Source: Aaosphaeria pasadenensis
Lineage: Eukaryota > Ascomycota > Dothideomycetes > Pleosporales
Assembly (NCBI GenBank): GCA_022813625.1
Contig: JAKLMB010000014.1
Span: 62,001-126,000 of the forward strand
Direction: 5' to 3'
Length of the DNA stretch: 64,000 nucleotides
In this document: one piece after another, positions 32,728-41,261 of the stretch
Position numbering within the stretch: position 1 is the first letter of the stretch
Layout of the letters: each line of letters begins with the position of its first letter
Made by a program: the position numbers and the translations under genes
The notes under the pieces: generated by a model
Told to the model about the DNA's origin: nothing
Seen by the model: only the letters and a program-made list of their open reading frames with translations
Database searches by the model: none

Positions 32728-33135
32728 GTTGGGTGTGGTTGGATGACACCTTAGGAAATGTGCTTCTTCGTTGTGAATTGAATGCAGTTGCCAGTGGTTA
32801 ATTGCAGGTTGTCGGTTGTTAGTTGTCAGAAGATAGAATTGGGTATTGAAAGCAGTACTTATATAAAATTAACTTGTACATTGTGCAACTTGAATATGAA
32901 CACAGATCTGTCTGTAAACATTGTAATATAAGAACTCCCCAACTTTCCTGCCTTGTTCATGTCTATAGTCCTTAGCATAATATATCGATCAATGTGCATG
33001 CACATTGGATCCTAACCGGGAAGGGAGCATTTAGCCAAGGTTTCAGTTTACTGTTTGATCGAGCAAGTAATTGTAATTTTGTCGATTCCGTTTGTCGGAC
33101 ATCATCTGTGAATGTCCGACAAAACTTGAAAGCGC
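32728..33135. other. Intergenic within the cluster
   Basis: About 400 bp of AT-rich spacer that includes the TATA box noted above; no coding frame with support. Confidence 0.4.
32860..32866 (-). promoter_or_regulatory. TATA box of the acidic-tailed membrane protein gene
   Basis: TATATAA on the minus strand about 133 nt upstream of the ATG at 32727. Confidence 0.4.
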
Positions 33136-33312
33136 CTATGGTCGCAGGCGGCGACTCTTGTACCATGCAGCGGCAATGAGCAGACAGAAGACTATTATCA
33201 CCCCTCCAACGGTAACACCAACGATCCAATTTTGGCCATCATGGGAATAAGGTTTGTAAGGCATCGGTCGATCCGAGCGCGAAGAGAAGTGAAATATTGC
33301 TGCCGGTGCCAT
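33136..33312 (-). CDS. 58-residue single-pass membrane protein
   Basis: A tiny gene starting at the ATG at 33312. MAPAAIFHFSSRSDRP precedes a membrane helix at about 28-50 (WIVGVTVGGVIIVFCLLIAAAW), and the protein ends in a short basic tail YKSRRLRP. A TATATATA (complement of about 33437-33444) lies about 125 nt upstream. The start and basic end closely mirror the 91-residue protein at 29969-30244. It could be overlooked by automated annotation because of its size. Confidence 0.55.
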   Translation of the reverse strand: MAPAAIFHFSSRSDRPMPYKPYSHDGQNWIVGVTVGGVIIVFCLLIAAAWYKSRRLRP

Positions 33313-33719
33313 TGGATGTTCAGTGTAGAAAGGAAGAGAATGCTTGATGTATTGCCAATTTCTTGGGAAAGATCGCATTGATTTGGAAATTTGGAGGAAG
33401 TGATGTCTGGATAATATGAACGGAGACCTTGCAAAGTATATATATTCCGCCATAGACCATGCACACATGAAGCCCGTAGGTGAACATCAACGGATCACAT
33501 GTAGAGGTACAGTCCACATTCACGAATACAGTGGCGAATCCAAAAGTGAATAAGTTCGAAGGCACAACAAGAAGTATTCACTGCAGACTTGATAAGATCG
33601 CTGGCTCAGCAGTTTCAAGTTGCATGTGGGCGACCAATAGTCGTTTGTCAATGAACTTTGATGGAATTGGTAGGCTGCCAAAATTTCGTATGTCTCTCCA
33701 AAGCTTGGTATTTTCTCAG
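33313..33719. other. Intergenic within the cluster
   Basis: About 400 bp containing the TATA box above; no supported gene. Confidence 0.4.
33437..33444 (-). promoter_or_regulatory. TATA box of the 58-residue membrane protein gene
   Basis: TATATATA on the minus strand about 125 nt upstream of the ATG at 33312. Confidence 0.4.
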
Positions 33720-34310
33720 TCAATAATGGCGCCCTGCACCGAACTGCCGTGACGTATGATATGCTTTGTCGGGCAACGCGGGCAGTTCGTCGCTCATTCG
33801 ACTATCCGACATGCTACCCCGGCCTCGCCCAGGCGTATGTTCCATGCTGCGTGCTTTGCGCCGTTGTCGATGCTGAATGCACTTAAATATTATGACTCCA
33901 ATGATGCCGACGGCGACAAAAGCTCCTATAATGATGAGGGATATGATTTTGCCCGAGAGTCGGTTTTCTTTGCCAGCAACATATTCGTATGGGGTTGGTA
34001 CTGCAGTAGCTTCGTACTTGATTTCCGTGGAAGTCGTTGGAGGGACATCCCAAATCTCGGTTGGCAGAGAATACACTTCAGACGATGACGGTGTCCATTG
34101 AATAAGATTCGGATCCAGGACCCAACTGTGTTGTTCGTCTTGCCCTTGAATTGTTTGCGTGGCTTTGGCGGTGGGCGTTGAGGCGATTGTGACAGCCCCT
34201 TCTACCGTAGGATCATCGGACATGGAGACAAGAGGGCGTACATCTGCAAGAGGTAATACAGATGAAGCAGTGAGCAAGAGAGCCGTCGTGGACAAAAGTG
34301 CGCCAAGCAT
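33720..34310 (-). CDS. Type I membrane protein with signal peptide and Ser/Thr ectodomain
   Basis: An upstream in-frame ATG at 34340 exists, but TATATA at 34369-34374 (complement) is only about 30 nt from it, so the ATG at 34310 is preferred (196 residues). MLGALLSTTALLLTASSVLP is a good signal peptide. A Thr/Ser/Pro-rich ectodomain of about 100 residues follows, then a membrane helix at about 121-143 (KIISLIIIGAFVAVGIIGVI) and a basic tail HRQRRKARS with RGRGSMSDSRMSDEL. Layout resembles small cell-surface sensors; no family recognised. Confidence 0.65.
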   Translation of the reverse strand: MLGALLSTTALLLTASSVLPLADVRPLVSMSDDPTVEGAVTIASTPTAKATQTIQGQDEQHSWVLDPNLIQWTPSSSEVYSLPTEIWDVPPTTSTEIKYEATAVPTPYEYVAGKENRLSGKIISLIIIGAFVAVGIIGVIIFKCIQHRQRRKARSMEHTPGRGRGSMSDSRMSDELPALPDKAYHTSRQFGAGRHY

Positions 34311-35075
34311 GTTGCCAGGAATGCGTTGCTTGAGAGACAAATTTGGCGAATGGAGAATGAAGATGTAATATATACTAGAACCCTTGCATTACCCACCATT
34401 GTGTCTTCGCGCAATAAAATCTATCGCACTTGGTAAGTGTACAACGACGAGACAAGTTTATACAGTGTGCGTATATCTTCCAGCGGAACAAAATATTATT
34501 TTGGTGTCCATTTATGACGACACCCGATCGAGAAGCTTGCGCATGCTTGACAGGAACTAATCAGTTACTTGAACAAATCCTTTAACCATTGTGAACAAAA
34601 CGGTAAGTTAAACTGAGACGATTATTTACGCATCAATTTACATGAAGACACTGGCTGAGCAATCGTAAAGGTGATCATATCACTGGAAGGAATCGATATA
34701 CTCTAAAATGATTGCAAAGTAGAGCAATTTCAAGTTTCATTTCTGGAAACCGATGGACGCATTTGTTTACCTGATTGATTGTGTTCGTTACTGTTGCAGT
34801 TGCAGTACGAAACCGAGAATAGTAGGATCATTCTGCCTGACCAACTTGAGCGATGAAATGAAATTAATTGCACATCACATAAGGCTATTAAAAAAAGTCT
34901 AGAAACGTGTTTAGAATTTAATGGATCGTTGTGGAATATTTGAAACTGAGATCGATCGTGATTGTTCTGTGCGATGTTCAATGGCTTAGCCCAGATCGTG
35001 AGTCTTACGGGACACAGGAGCATATACCTTTGATGCACTGTGTTGACTCTTTTGAACATGGTACTTCAAAGTCGT
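34311..35075. other. Intergenic within the cluster
   Basis: About 760 bp, AT-rich, with short frames on both strands that lack coding character. Confidence 0.4.
34369..34374 (-). promoter_or_regulatory. TATA box deciding the start of the type I membrane protein
   Basis: TATATA on the minus strand lies about 60 nt upstream of the ATG at 34310 and only about 30 nt from the ATG at 34340. The spacing favours initiation at 34310. Confidence 0.45.
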
Positions 35076-35504
35076 CTAATAACCCGGAGGAGAGACAGGG
35101 ACCATGGGAGATTGCGCAGATGTGCTGGGATGAACAGGTGCCACTGTAGTCGCTGTGGGGCTGTTCTCCTTTACAATTTGCTCATGTGTAGAACATCGAA
35201 CAGGAAAACGCCCACGTGTAGAACGTTGGACGGAGAACCGTACCGACTTTTTGCCATCGGTTTGATACGCCCTAGGGGGCCGTTGTTGCTCTTCATCAGT
35301 CGATGCGTGAGGGACTATTGAGGTAGATTCGCTTCTGCCACGCCTTAATTTCCTCCGATTCCTAGCCAACAAGCAGTGGACAAGGCCTATGACCATGAAA
35401 AGTAAGAACGCGAGAGGCAAGACGGTACACAAGACAATGATGATTGTAGAGTTGAGTTTGGCTACTTCTGGCAGCGCATGTTGGGGTTGATTGGAGGAAT
35501 CCAT
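35076..35504 (-). CDS. 142-residue single-pass membrane protein with RVxF motif
   Basis: The ATG at 35504 gives MDSSNQPQHALPEVAKLNS, a membrane helix at about 20-46 (IIIVLCTVLPLAFLLFMVIG) and a basic stop-transfer ARNRRKLRRGRS. The cytosolic tail contains KSVRF (86-90) in DGKKSVRFSVQR, a perfect RVxF-type phosphatase-1 docking motif, and ends in a Thr/Ser/Pro-rich stretch. An open frame continues upstream to about 35729, but its extra residues look non-coding. Confidence 0.6.
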   Translation of the reverse strand: MDSSNQPQHALPEVAKLNSTIIIVLCTVLPLAFLLFMVIGLVHCLLARNRRKLRRGRSESTSIVPHASTDEEQQRPPRAYQTDGKKSVRFSVQRSTRGRFPVRCSTHEQIVKENSPTATTVAPVHPSTSAQSPMVPVSPPGY

Positions 35505-35949
35505 CTCGGTATTGGAAACTATTCGGTGCTGTAGGTAGTACCTAAGTACTGAAACTATCAGAATATGTCTTATGTACCCGAGCGACCTTTTTCCCTTTAT
35601 GAGTTGCATTGTCAGTGCCTGTCTCCGGCTTATCGTGATTGATGCGCATTGTACATGAACGTAGATCTTTGAACTCGAGCTATTTTCGTCATTATCACTG
35701 ATAACAAGCCATTGTGAGGCACCAGACATGCCTCAGATTTTGAGTTCTCGAAAAGTACATCGTATCGAGACGTCCCAAAAGATTCCGTAGGTGGATCTTC
35801 CCGAATCGGCACGGAGCTGATGTATTAGAGCACTGTAGCTCTCGGGCAAAGTCAAAGATAGTCTCGCTAATGACTTGGACTTGAACACTTAGTCATCTGA
35901 CCCAGAAATGTCGGCATTGCAGAAGGCTGCGATATAGCTCGGATAATTA
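35505..35949. other. Intergenic within the cluster
   Basis: About 445 bp. CATAAA at about 35594-35599 (minus strand) is a weak TATA variant for the downstream gene. No supported gene. Confidence 0.35.
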
Positions 35950-36720
35950 TCATTCCCCAACATGCTTGAGAACTGCACTTGCCCTTCGAGAGAGCGATAT
36001 ATCACTGGAACTGCTTCCACTCTTTCTCCTGCTATCTTGCGTGACTTTCATGGGATCTGAAGTCGTACTCAGGGGTCTCATATGTGTTTGCGGAGGAAAA
36101 TAGCCTTCCACAGCGTTTGGTTCATTTCCGTGTGTTTGGATTGGTGTGCGCGCTCGACTATGCATGGGGCTGATTCGGACAGCCTCCGGACTTCGTGTGA
36201 ACTTCAGGCTGCCACCAGTCAGGGATCGTTGATGTTTCCTCTTGGGTACCACCGCTGGCAGTTCAAGTCTGGAATTGATTCCCATCCATAAAGCCTCTTC
36301 GTCCTCATCACCAGGTACTCGCCAGCCCCCAACGCCTTCAAAATCCCTAGTAATCTCGCCTGTGCCAATAAGAGACGCAAACGACCCACTCTTATTATGG
36401 AGCCGTGGAGTATTAGACGTCGGTACGGCGGTTTCCAAGGATGAGGCGGTGCTTGCGATGCTGCTCCGTCGATGACGAGTGCGATTGGGAGACAAGCGGC
36501 TCGGGGACGGCTGTTTGGATGGAATCTTGGGCGGTGGAGGAAAGAAGAAGGCATGGAACAAAGCGACTCCAAGCTCGAAGTAAACAATCGACACGCGTAC
36601 GGCAAGAGTACTGATAGCGAGAAGAGTTGTAAGCACAGCAAAGACGGCAAGCGGAATAGATACCAGCAAGAGTAATGGCGGACCGAGGAGATATAGAGGG
36701 CTTCTGAAGCTGCCGGCCAT
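35950..36720 (-). CDS. 256-residue membrane-anchored protein with phosphosite-rich tail
   Basis: From the ATG at 36720 the protein begins MAGSFRSPLYLLGPPLLLLV and has a long N-terminal hydrophobic region (residues about 8-55) that may hold one or two helices, including FAVLTTLLAISTLAVRVSIV and FELGVALFHAFFF. The remaining 200 residues are soluble, Ser/Arg-rich, with several basophilic kinase-type sites: RHRRSSIAS, KRKHQRSLTGG, RRKSGSSSSD and SRRASAVL. Similar N-terminal blocks occur in uncharacterised ascomycete proteins as I recall, so this member is probably conserved. Confidence 0.7.
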   Translation of the reverse strand: MAGSFRSPLYLLGPPLLLLVSIPLAVFAVLTTLLAISTLAVRVSIVYFELGVALFHAFFFPPPPKIPSKQPSPSRLSPNRTRHRRSSIASTASSLETAVPTSNTPRLHNKSGSFASLIGTGEITRDFEGVGGWRVPGDEDEEALWMGINSRLELPAVVPKRKHQRSLTGGSLKFTRSPEAVRISPMHSRARTPIQTHGNEPNAVEGYFPPQTHMRPLSTTSDPMKVTQDSRRKSGSSSSDISLSRRASAVLKHVGE

Positions 36721-37302
36721 GGTGTTCCTTGTAAGTCCTACCACAGATTTCGAGATCATCACGCAGATTTGAGGATGATAGAGATGGCACAAGAAATCAT
36801 TCCGTTTGCTATGAAAGAGCACTCTCGTTTCGCCAATTCGTTACTCGGTCGTTCTGGAGGTTCGTACCTGGTAGAAGCACTGACATGTGAAGACAACCAC
36901 CGGAGAATCACCAAACGCTGCTACAAACTATCGATAAGCCCCGGCTGGCTCCGCTCGCCGAGTGGCCAATCATATCCTTTCACCGACACATTATCAGCTA
37001 AACCAGATCAGTCACATTTAATATATAAAGGCATTCTATTTTGACGGTCTACGTAAAGATTTTGAACATAGACTAATGGCAAGTGCTGAAATTAACAATG
37101 ACAAAGAATATTAGTGATCTGCCTTTCACACTTTGATATTCACCTGGTTCTATTGTTACCTCTTGCACATAAGCCTTTGACGGTCGCAGTGGGTTTCCCC
37201 TTGATTTACAATTCGGATGTCCCAAAGTCGTGTATAATATTCCCTGAGGAAAGTTTTCTGCTCACACCTCGTCTGCCAGTATTCATTGAACAGAATAACA
37301 AG
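36721..37302. other. Divergent intergenic region
   Basis: About 580 bp between a minus- and a plus-strand gene. TAATATATAAAGG at 37019-37031 is a good TATA for plus-strand transcription, although it lies about 275 nt before the ATG at 37305, leaving room for a long leader or an intron. Confidence 0.4.
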
Positions 37303-37821
37303 ATGGAGCAACAAAACTTCAATAACGCCCGCCAGCAATTCTCCAGTACACGTGCTATACCTTCAATTGTTCGCCAAAATGACGCAGCATATTCTACGCA
37401 ATACGCTGAGCGGCATTGGCGGCCCCGATATACCCATGCTGAGAAGCGCAGGTTTGCACGGCAGAAGAAGGCTCAATGGAAAAGAGAGACGCCCCCAGAG
37501 AGGCCTGCACTTAGGTTACGATTGGAAGCTCTTGATATCAAAACCATCGACGATATTATTGACTCCTTTTTAACTCTGCGCAACGCAAAAGGTGGAACGC
37601 GGGACGAGCAACAGGCTAAGGAGTCTCTCAACTACATTCTTAATACTCTCCAGGCTCGTGTATCTCATGATGAGAAGATCCAGAGGCATAGAGAAGGCCG
37701 AGCAGCGAAGAGGTATGCACACCGGTCACAGCGAGCACAAGAACAGCAGGGTGGCGCCGCTCAGTCTCAGCGGGCTCCCAAACCCCAGGCAGAACAGGTT
37801 GACTTGTGCGACTACTACTGA
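37303..37821 (+). CDS. Basic, Gln/Arg-rich soluble protein, unrecognised
   Basis: About 172 residues from the ATG at 37303. There is no membrane helix. It is rich in Arg, Lys and Gln (YTHAEKRRFARQKKAQWKRE, RHREGRAAKRYAHRSQRAQ) with a helical middle (LEALDIKTIDDIIDSFLTL). Downstream sequence is related to a repeat found again near 40345-40565, so the gene may have arrived with duplicated DNA. No family is recognised. Confidence 0.5.
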   Translation: MEQQNFNNARQQFSSTRAIPSIVRQNDAAYSTQYAERHWRPRYTHAEKRRFARQKKAQWKRETPPERPALRLRLEALDIKTIDDIIDSFLTLRNAKGGTRDEQQAKESLNYILNTLQARVSHDEKIQRHREGRAAKRYAHRSQRAQEQQGGAAQSQRAPKPQAEQVDLCDYY

Positions 37822-38654
37822 ATATCATCTATCCGTTCACTACTGTATACTACTGTAATTAAATGAATTCCATCTATCACTTCGCACTGCATATTGTTAG
37901 TATTAGATGTTAACTATCCGCCCATGCTGCGTATTACTCGTACAAATTGTCACCTATCCGTTTCCCCATGTTTTACTAGCCTTCTGAGATCTTAGTATCT
38001 CTGCGATTGGGGCGTACTATCAAATTTAGTATACTATTGTTTCTTAAACACTTGTGTATAAGCCAATGAACAAGACTGTTAGTACCTCTCTGCCTCTTAG
38101 GCCTGGTAAAGTATCATTAAAGAATATTGTAATACCATACTATAACTATTAATATACTAGTTTAGCTATTGTAGAGGCTTAGGAATAGTAGTCAAATGCC
38201 CTTGCAACTATGTATGGACTTTGAGCACGCGGGTTCGTCTAATTAGTGTGGTGGGAGGGGGGGGGGCGGTCCCATCTTCGCACTGTTTACTCAAAACGGA
38301 AGTATAATGGCCCCTACCTCTGTCACCAAGCGCTCCTTGACAAACTTACCATCTCTCTACTAGGTAAATGAAATGTTTCTGTGAATGCTGTAGCACAGCC
38401 TGCGCAGTGGGCACCTGTATGTATGCTGTTTAGAACGCGGCCTGCCCCCTAGCAGCCATAGGTTGCATGGCATGTCCACTTCGCCGCCTCCAATCAAGGT
38501 CTATCATCATTGTCAATCATCTTGCAACGCAGAATTTTGGGTCTAATCAAAGGGTTTGTTGCTATGTACTGTAATGTAATGACGCTGGCCGTCGCTGGCG
38601 GAGAACTGCTTTGTATCAACAGGAACCCTTCATGCACCATCGGGACTTGGACAG
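37822..38654. other. Intergenic with diverged repeat and G-run
   Basis: Positions about 37875-38125 resemble 40345-40565 (shared GTTAACTATCCGYCCAT and TTACTCGTAC blocks). A run of ten G at 38257-38266 lies beyond it. No gene is supported. Confidence 0.5.
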
Positions 38655-39675
38655 TTATCGGTAGTTTCCTTGCGACAACTCTGCAGTTGGAGAGGGACTT
38701 GTAGCCCCTGGAGCTTCTACTATATACTGGCTTTGGTTTCCTGATTGATGTTGCATTGATTGGAAACTATTCATTTCTGATTGAGAGTTTTGGTCCATTG
38801 CATTTTGGTGAAGTGGGTACTGTTGGTAACTGCCACCTTGACTGTGCGCTACACGTCCTCCATTCTGCTGAATCTTCTTATTTTTGCGTTTGTGTAGGCA
38901 ATACCACATAAACGCAGCACCCAAGGCTATACCGATCAAGGGCCCTACGACAACACCGGAGATCCAAGTTTTACTCTTCGATGACGAGCTTTGATTGACG
39001 ACTTGTTCTGTGGATGTTGGTGCGCTGGAACTTGAGGAGGTGGCACTGGCAGAGGTTGTGGCGATGCTTGAGATTTCTACTGTGGCAGAAATGCTACCTA
39101 CGGATGCACTCAGTATTAGGTCATTCGTTTCCAATACCTTAGGAACCTACTACTTGACTGTGTACTAGATGCCTCTACAAGACCACTAATCTTGAATCCA
39201 GGGGTTGAAACTTCCTGGGGGGGTGGGTAATCAGCATCGTAGAAGGTAAAGCGAAACACCCATAAAGAATCATCCGAGAACGCATTAGATGCAATGTTAA
39301 CGTTCCAGTCGTAGGATGTGGTTGTGGTGAGATCGATACCGCCTAGGCGCGAGTCAGTCTACCCTGCACACTACGGAGGCCATTAAGACTATGAGAAGAT
39401 CTAGAGGTTTTCTTACGTCCAATTTTTGTGGCATACGTTGTCCCATTGAAGTTGCTAATCCACAGGTCGACCTTTCTCGTATCACACGAAGGACAGTGGA
39501 TCCCAAAAAAATCTGGGAGACTTGACTTCCAGATCAAGGTGAATTTGGTACCACTCTGGAGTAGTGTGGAGCCATCGGGAGCTGCAGGTGCAGTGAAATT
39601 GTCTTGTATGGTTTGGCACCAGATCTGCAGTGGGAGGAAGAAAACTGTCAAGAGGAGAAGAAATGATAGTTCCAT
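38655..39675 (-). CDS. Type I membrane protein with Kre9/Knh1-like ectodomain
   Basis: Three exons (39417-39675, 39151-39342, 38655-39097) join in phase to 297 residues. A signal peptide (MELSFLLLLTVFFLPLQIWC) is followed by an Ig-like domain with the fungal Kre9/Knh1-type pattern: GTKFTLIWKSS, KVDLWISNFNGTTYATKIG, TSYDWNVNI and LWVFRFTFYD. A Ser/Thr stalk (TTSASATSSSSSAPTS), a membrane helix (WISGVVVGPLIGIALGAAF) and a Gln/Asn/Ser-rich tail after LHKRKNKK follow. The layout recalls Mid2/Wsc-type wall-stress sensors, but that role is inferred. A TATAC box (complement of 39748-39753) lies about 75 nt upstream. Confidence 0.8.
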
Positions 39676-40013
39676 CTTTGAGGTCGTACTAAAGTGGTGC
39701 GGAGAGTCGTGCAGCGAAGCTGACTACCAGAATGCCAGACCAGCTGGGGTATAAGAAGATTTGCGGGCAACTACTACTTTGGAAGTCGTGTTTGTGGCAC
39801 AGTGAATGCATATGCAGAAGGTGTATCTTCTTCCGCCAGCACAAGTCAATGGCTCTCGCTGCTCTAGGACCTGCATCCAATGGATTTCTTAACAAGAATG
39901 AAATGAGATCTAACACACACGGTTTGCGGTAACAAGGCGTAATCGGACCAATGATACAGTGCTATTAACGGCACCAATAGATTGCAGCACGGACTCATAA
40001 CCTACCGAAACAA
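39676..40013. other. Intergenic within the cluster
   Basis: Contains the TATA-like box noted above and no supported gene. Confidence 0.35.
39748..39753 (-). promoter_or_regulatory. TATA-like box of the Kre9-like membrane protein gene
   Basis: TATACC on the minus strand, preceded by CT, about 75 nt upstream of the ATG at 39675. Confidence 0.4.
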
Positions 40014-40341
40014 GTAGAGGATATAGGGGTATGTTTTTAGCTACAAGGCTACAACCTGCAGAGAGCCTAATGTTCAGCTGAAGGACTTTTATGCTGTGGT
40101 GAGCGCTAATGTTGCGAAACTGCAGCCAGTCTTACAGCGTGCACACGGCAAGCCTATGAAGCACTTCACGCATTTCAACAAGATGTATCCTAACCGTGCT
40201 AAGAAACGCCATACCGCGGATACAGCCGAAATTTGGATGGCAAAATATAAATATAGCGGGGCAAATCTGTACTGTGTGTGGGGGAACGGGCATCAAGTCC
40301 CGGTCCACGACTTAAGTTATTAGAAGTATGCAATAGAGTAT
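40014..40341 (+). pseudogene. Decayed duplicate of the gene at 40775-41170
   Basis: This stretch aligns by eye, with gaps, to the 3' half and downstream sequence of the intact gene about 1 kb to the right. Shared anchors are ATGTTYTYAGCTAC, AAGGACTTT, CTGCAGCCAG or CCGCAGCCAG, and GTGCACACGG or TGCGGACACAG. At the end lies a 32-nt block identical in both copies (40310-40341 and 41230-41261). The membrane-coding 5' part is missing and the frame is disrupted, so it is not expected to make the protein. Confidence 0.5.
40310..40341 (+). repeat. 32-nt direct repeat, copy 1
   Basis: Identical to 41230-41261; starts ACTTAAGTTATTAGAAGTAT. It marks the end of the duplicated segment. Confidence 0.9.
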
Positions 40342-40344
40342 GAG

Positions 40345-40565
40345 CCTTGCATACAGCATATTTTAAGTATTAAATGTTAACTATCCGTCCATACTGCTTA
40401 TTACTCGTACTGATTGTTACCTATCCGTTTCTCTATGTTGTACTAGCCTTCTAAGACCTTATTGCCTCTAGGATTAGGACATGCTGTCGAGTTTAGTTAG
40501 TATCTTGTTGTTACTCAAAACTACACAAAGGCCTTTTAAAACCAGGCAGTCGGTACCTCTCTTCC
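40345..40565. repeat. Diverged copy of the segment at 37875-38125
   Basis: Both copies share TTAACTATCCGYCCAT, TTACTCGTAC, CCTATCCGTTTC, TACTAGCCTTCT and TACCTCTCT in the same order. Differences are mainly C-to-T and G-to-A in this copy, several in CA/TG context, as expected for repeat-induced point mutation. Confidence 0.6.
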
Positions 40566-40686
40566 TTTGCTACCTAATGAAGCATTGTCAACGGGCGTTG
40601 TAAAGTGTGTGTTTTATGCTGTAAAATTAACACACAACAAGTTGTTCATGTCATTATGCACTCAAGATACGACAAAGGCATGGATT

Positions 40687-40693
40687 TATAAAA
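40687..40693 (+). promoter_or_regulatory. TATA box of the 131-residue membrane protein gene
   Basis: TATAAAA, 82 nt before the ATG at 40775. Confidence 0.5.
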
Positions 40694-40774
40694 CGCAAAT
40701 CAGCTCCCAAAAAATTAATGATCCTATATTGCATTCCGAATTGTATTCTACCTCCGCTGATACATCAATTCAAC

Positions 40775-41170
40775 ATGTCTCCTCACTTCTCTTTCGGATC
40801 TGGCAACTATACTGCAAAGCCACTACTGGCACGTACAGATGCTGATAATCAGACGGGAAGGAACAGATGGGTTTTTCCAGTTATGACGCTGTTGGTATCT
40901 TGTGGGGCGTTACTGGCGGTATGTGCGTTCTTGAGGTTTCTCGAAACTCGTCCTAGGCGCCAGCAGGACGTCGAAGAAGGCAGCGCGGGTAAGACCACTC
41001 CATCGCGGAGCCTTCCCCAACGAATAAAGGATATGTTCTCAGCTACGAAGCTGGAGCCTGAACATTTGCAACCCAAGGACTTTAATACAGAGGTGGACGA
41101 TAAAATTGCCCAGCCGCAGCCAGCGTTAAAGCCTTGCGGACACAGCCGAGACTTATATGCCAACATATAA
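40775..41170 (+). CDS. 131-residue single-pass membrane protein
   Basis: MSPHFSFGSGNYTAKPLLAR opens a short outside part with two N-glycosylation sequons (NYT, NQT). A membrane helix lies at about 33-54 (VFPVMTLLVSCGALLAVCAF), followed by LETRPRRQQ and a polar tail with a helical RIKDMFSATKLEPEHL block. The ATG was chosen because TATAAAA lies 82 nt upstream. It is the rightmost member of the cluster, on the opposite strand to most, and has a decayed duplicate at 40014-40341. No family is recognised. Confidence 0.6.
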   Translation: MSPHFSFGSGNYTAKPLLARTDADNQTGRNRWVFPVMTLLVSCGALLAVCAFLRFLETRPRRQQDVEEGSAGKTTPSRSLPQRIKDMFSATKLEPEHLQPKDFNTEVDDKIAQPQPALKPCGHSRDLYANI

Positions 41171-41229
41171 CTACGGCTTGACAGTTCCGTCGCGTGGGTG
41201 AGGGCATGGACGTTAGTTGCGGGTCAACA

Positions 41230-41261
41230 ACTTAAGTTATTAGAAGTATGCAATAGAGTAT
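41230..41261 (+). repeat. 32-nt direct repeat, copy 2
   Basis: Identical to 40310-40341, located about 60 bp after the stop codon of the intact gene. Confidence 0.9.
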
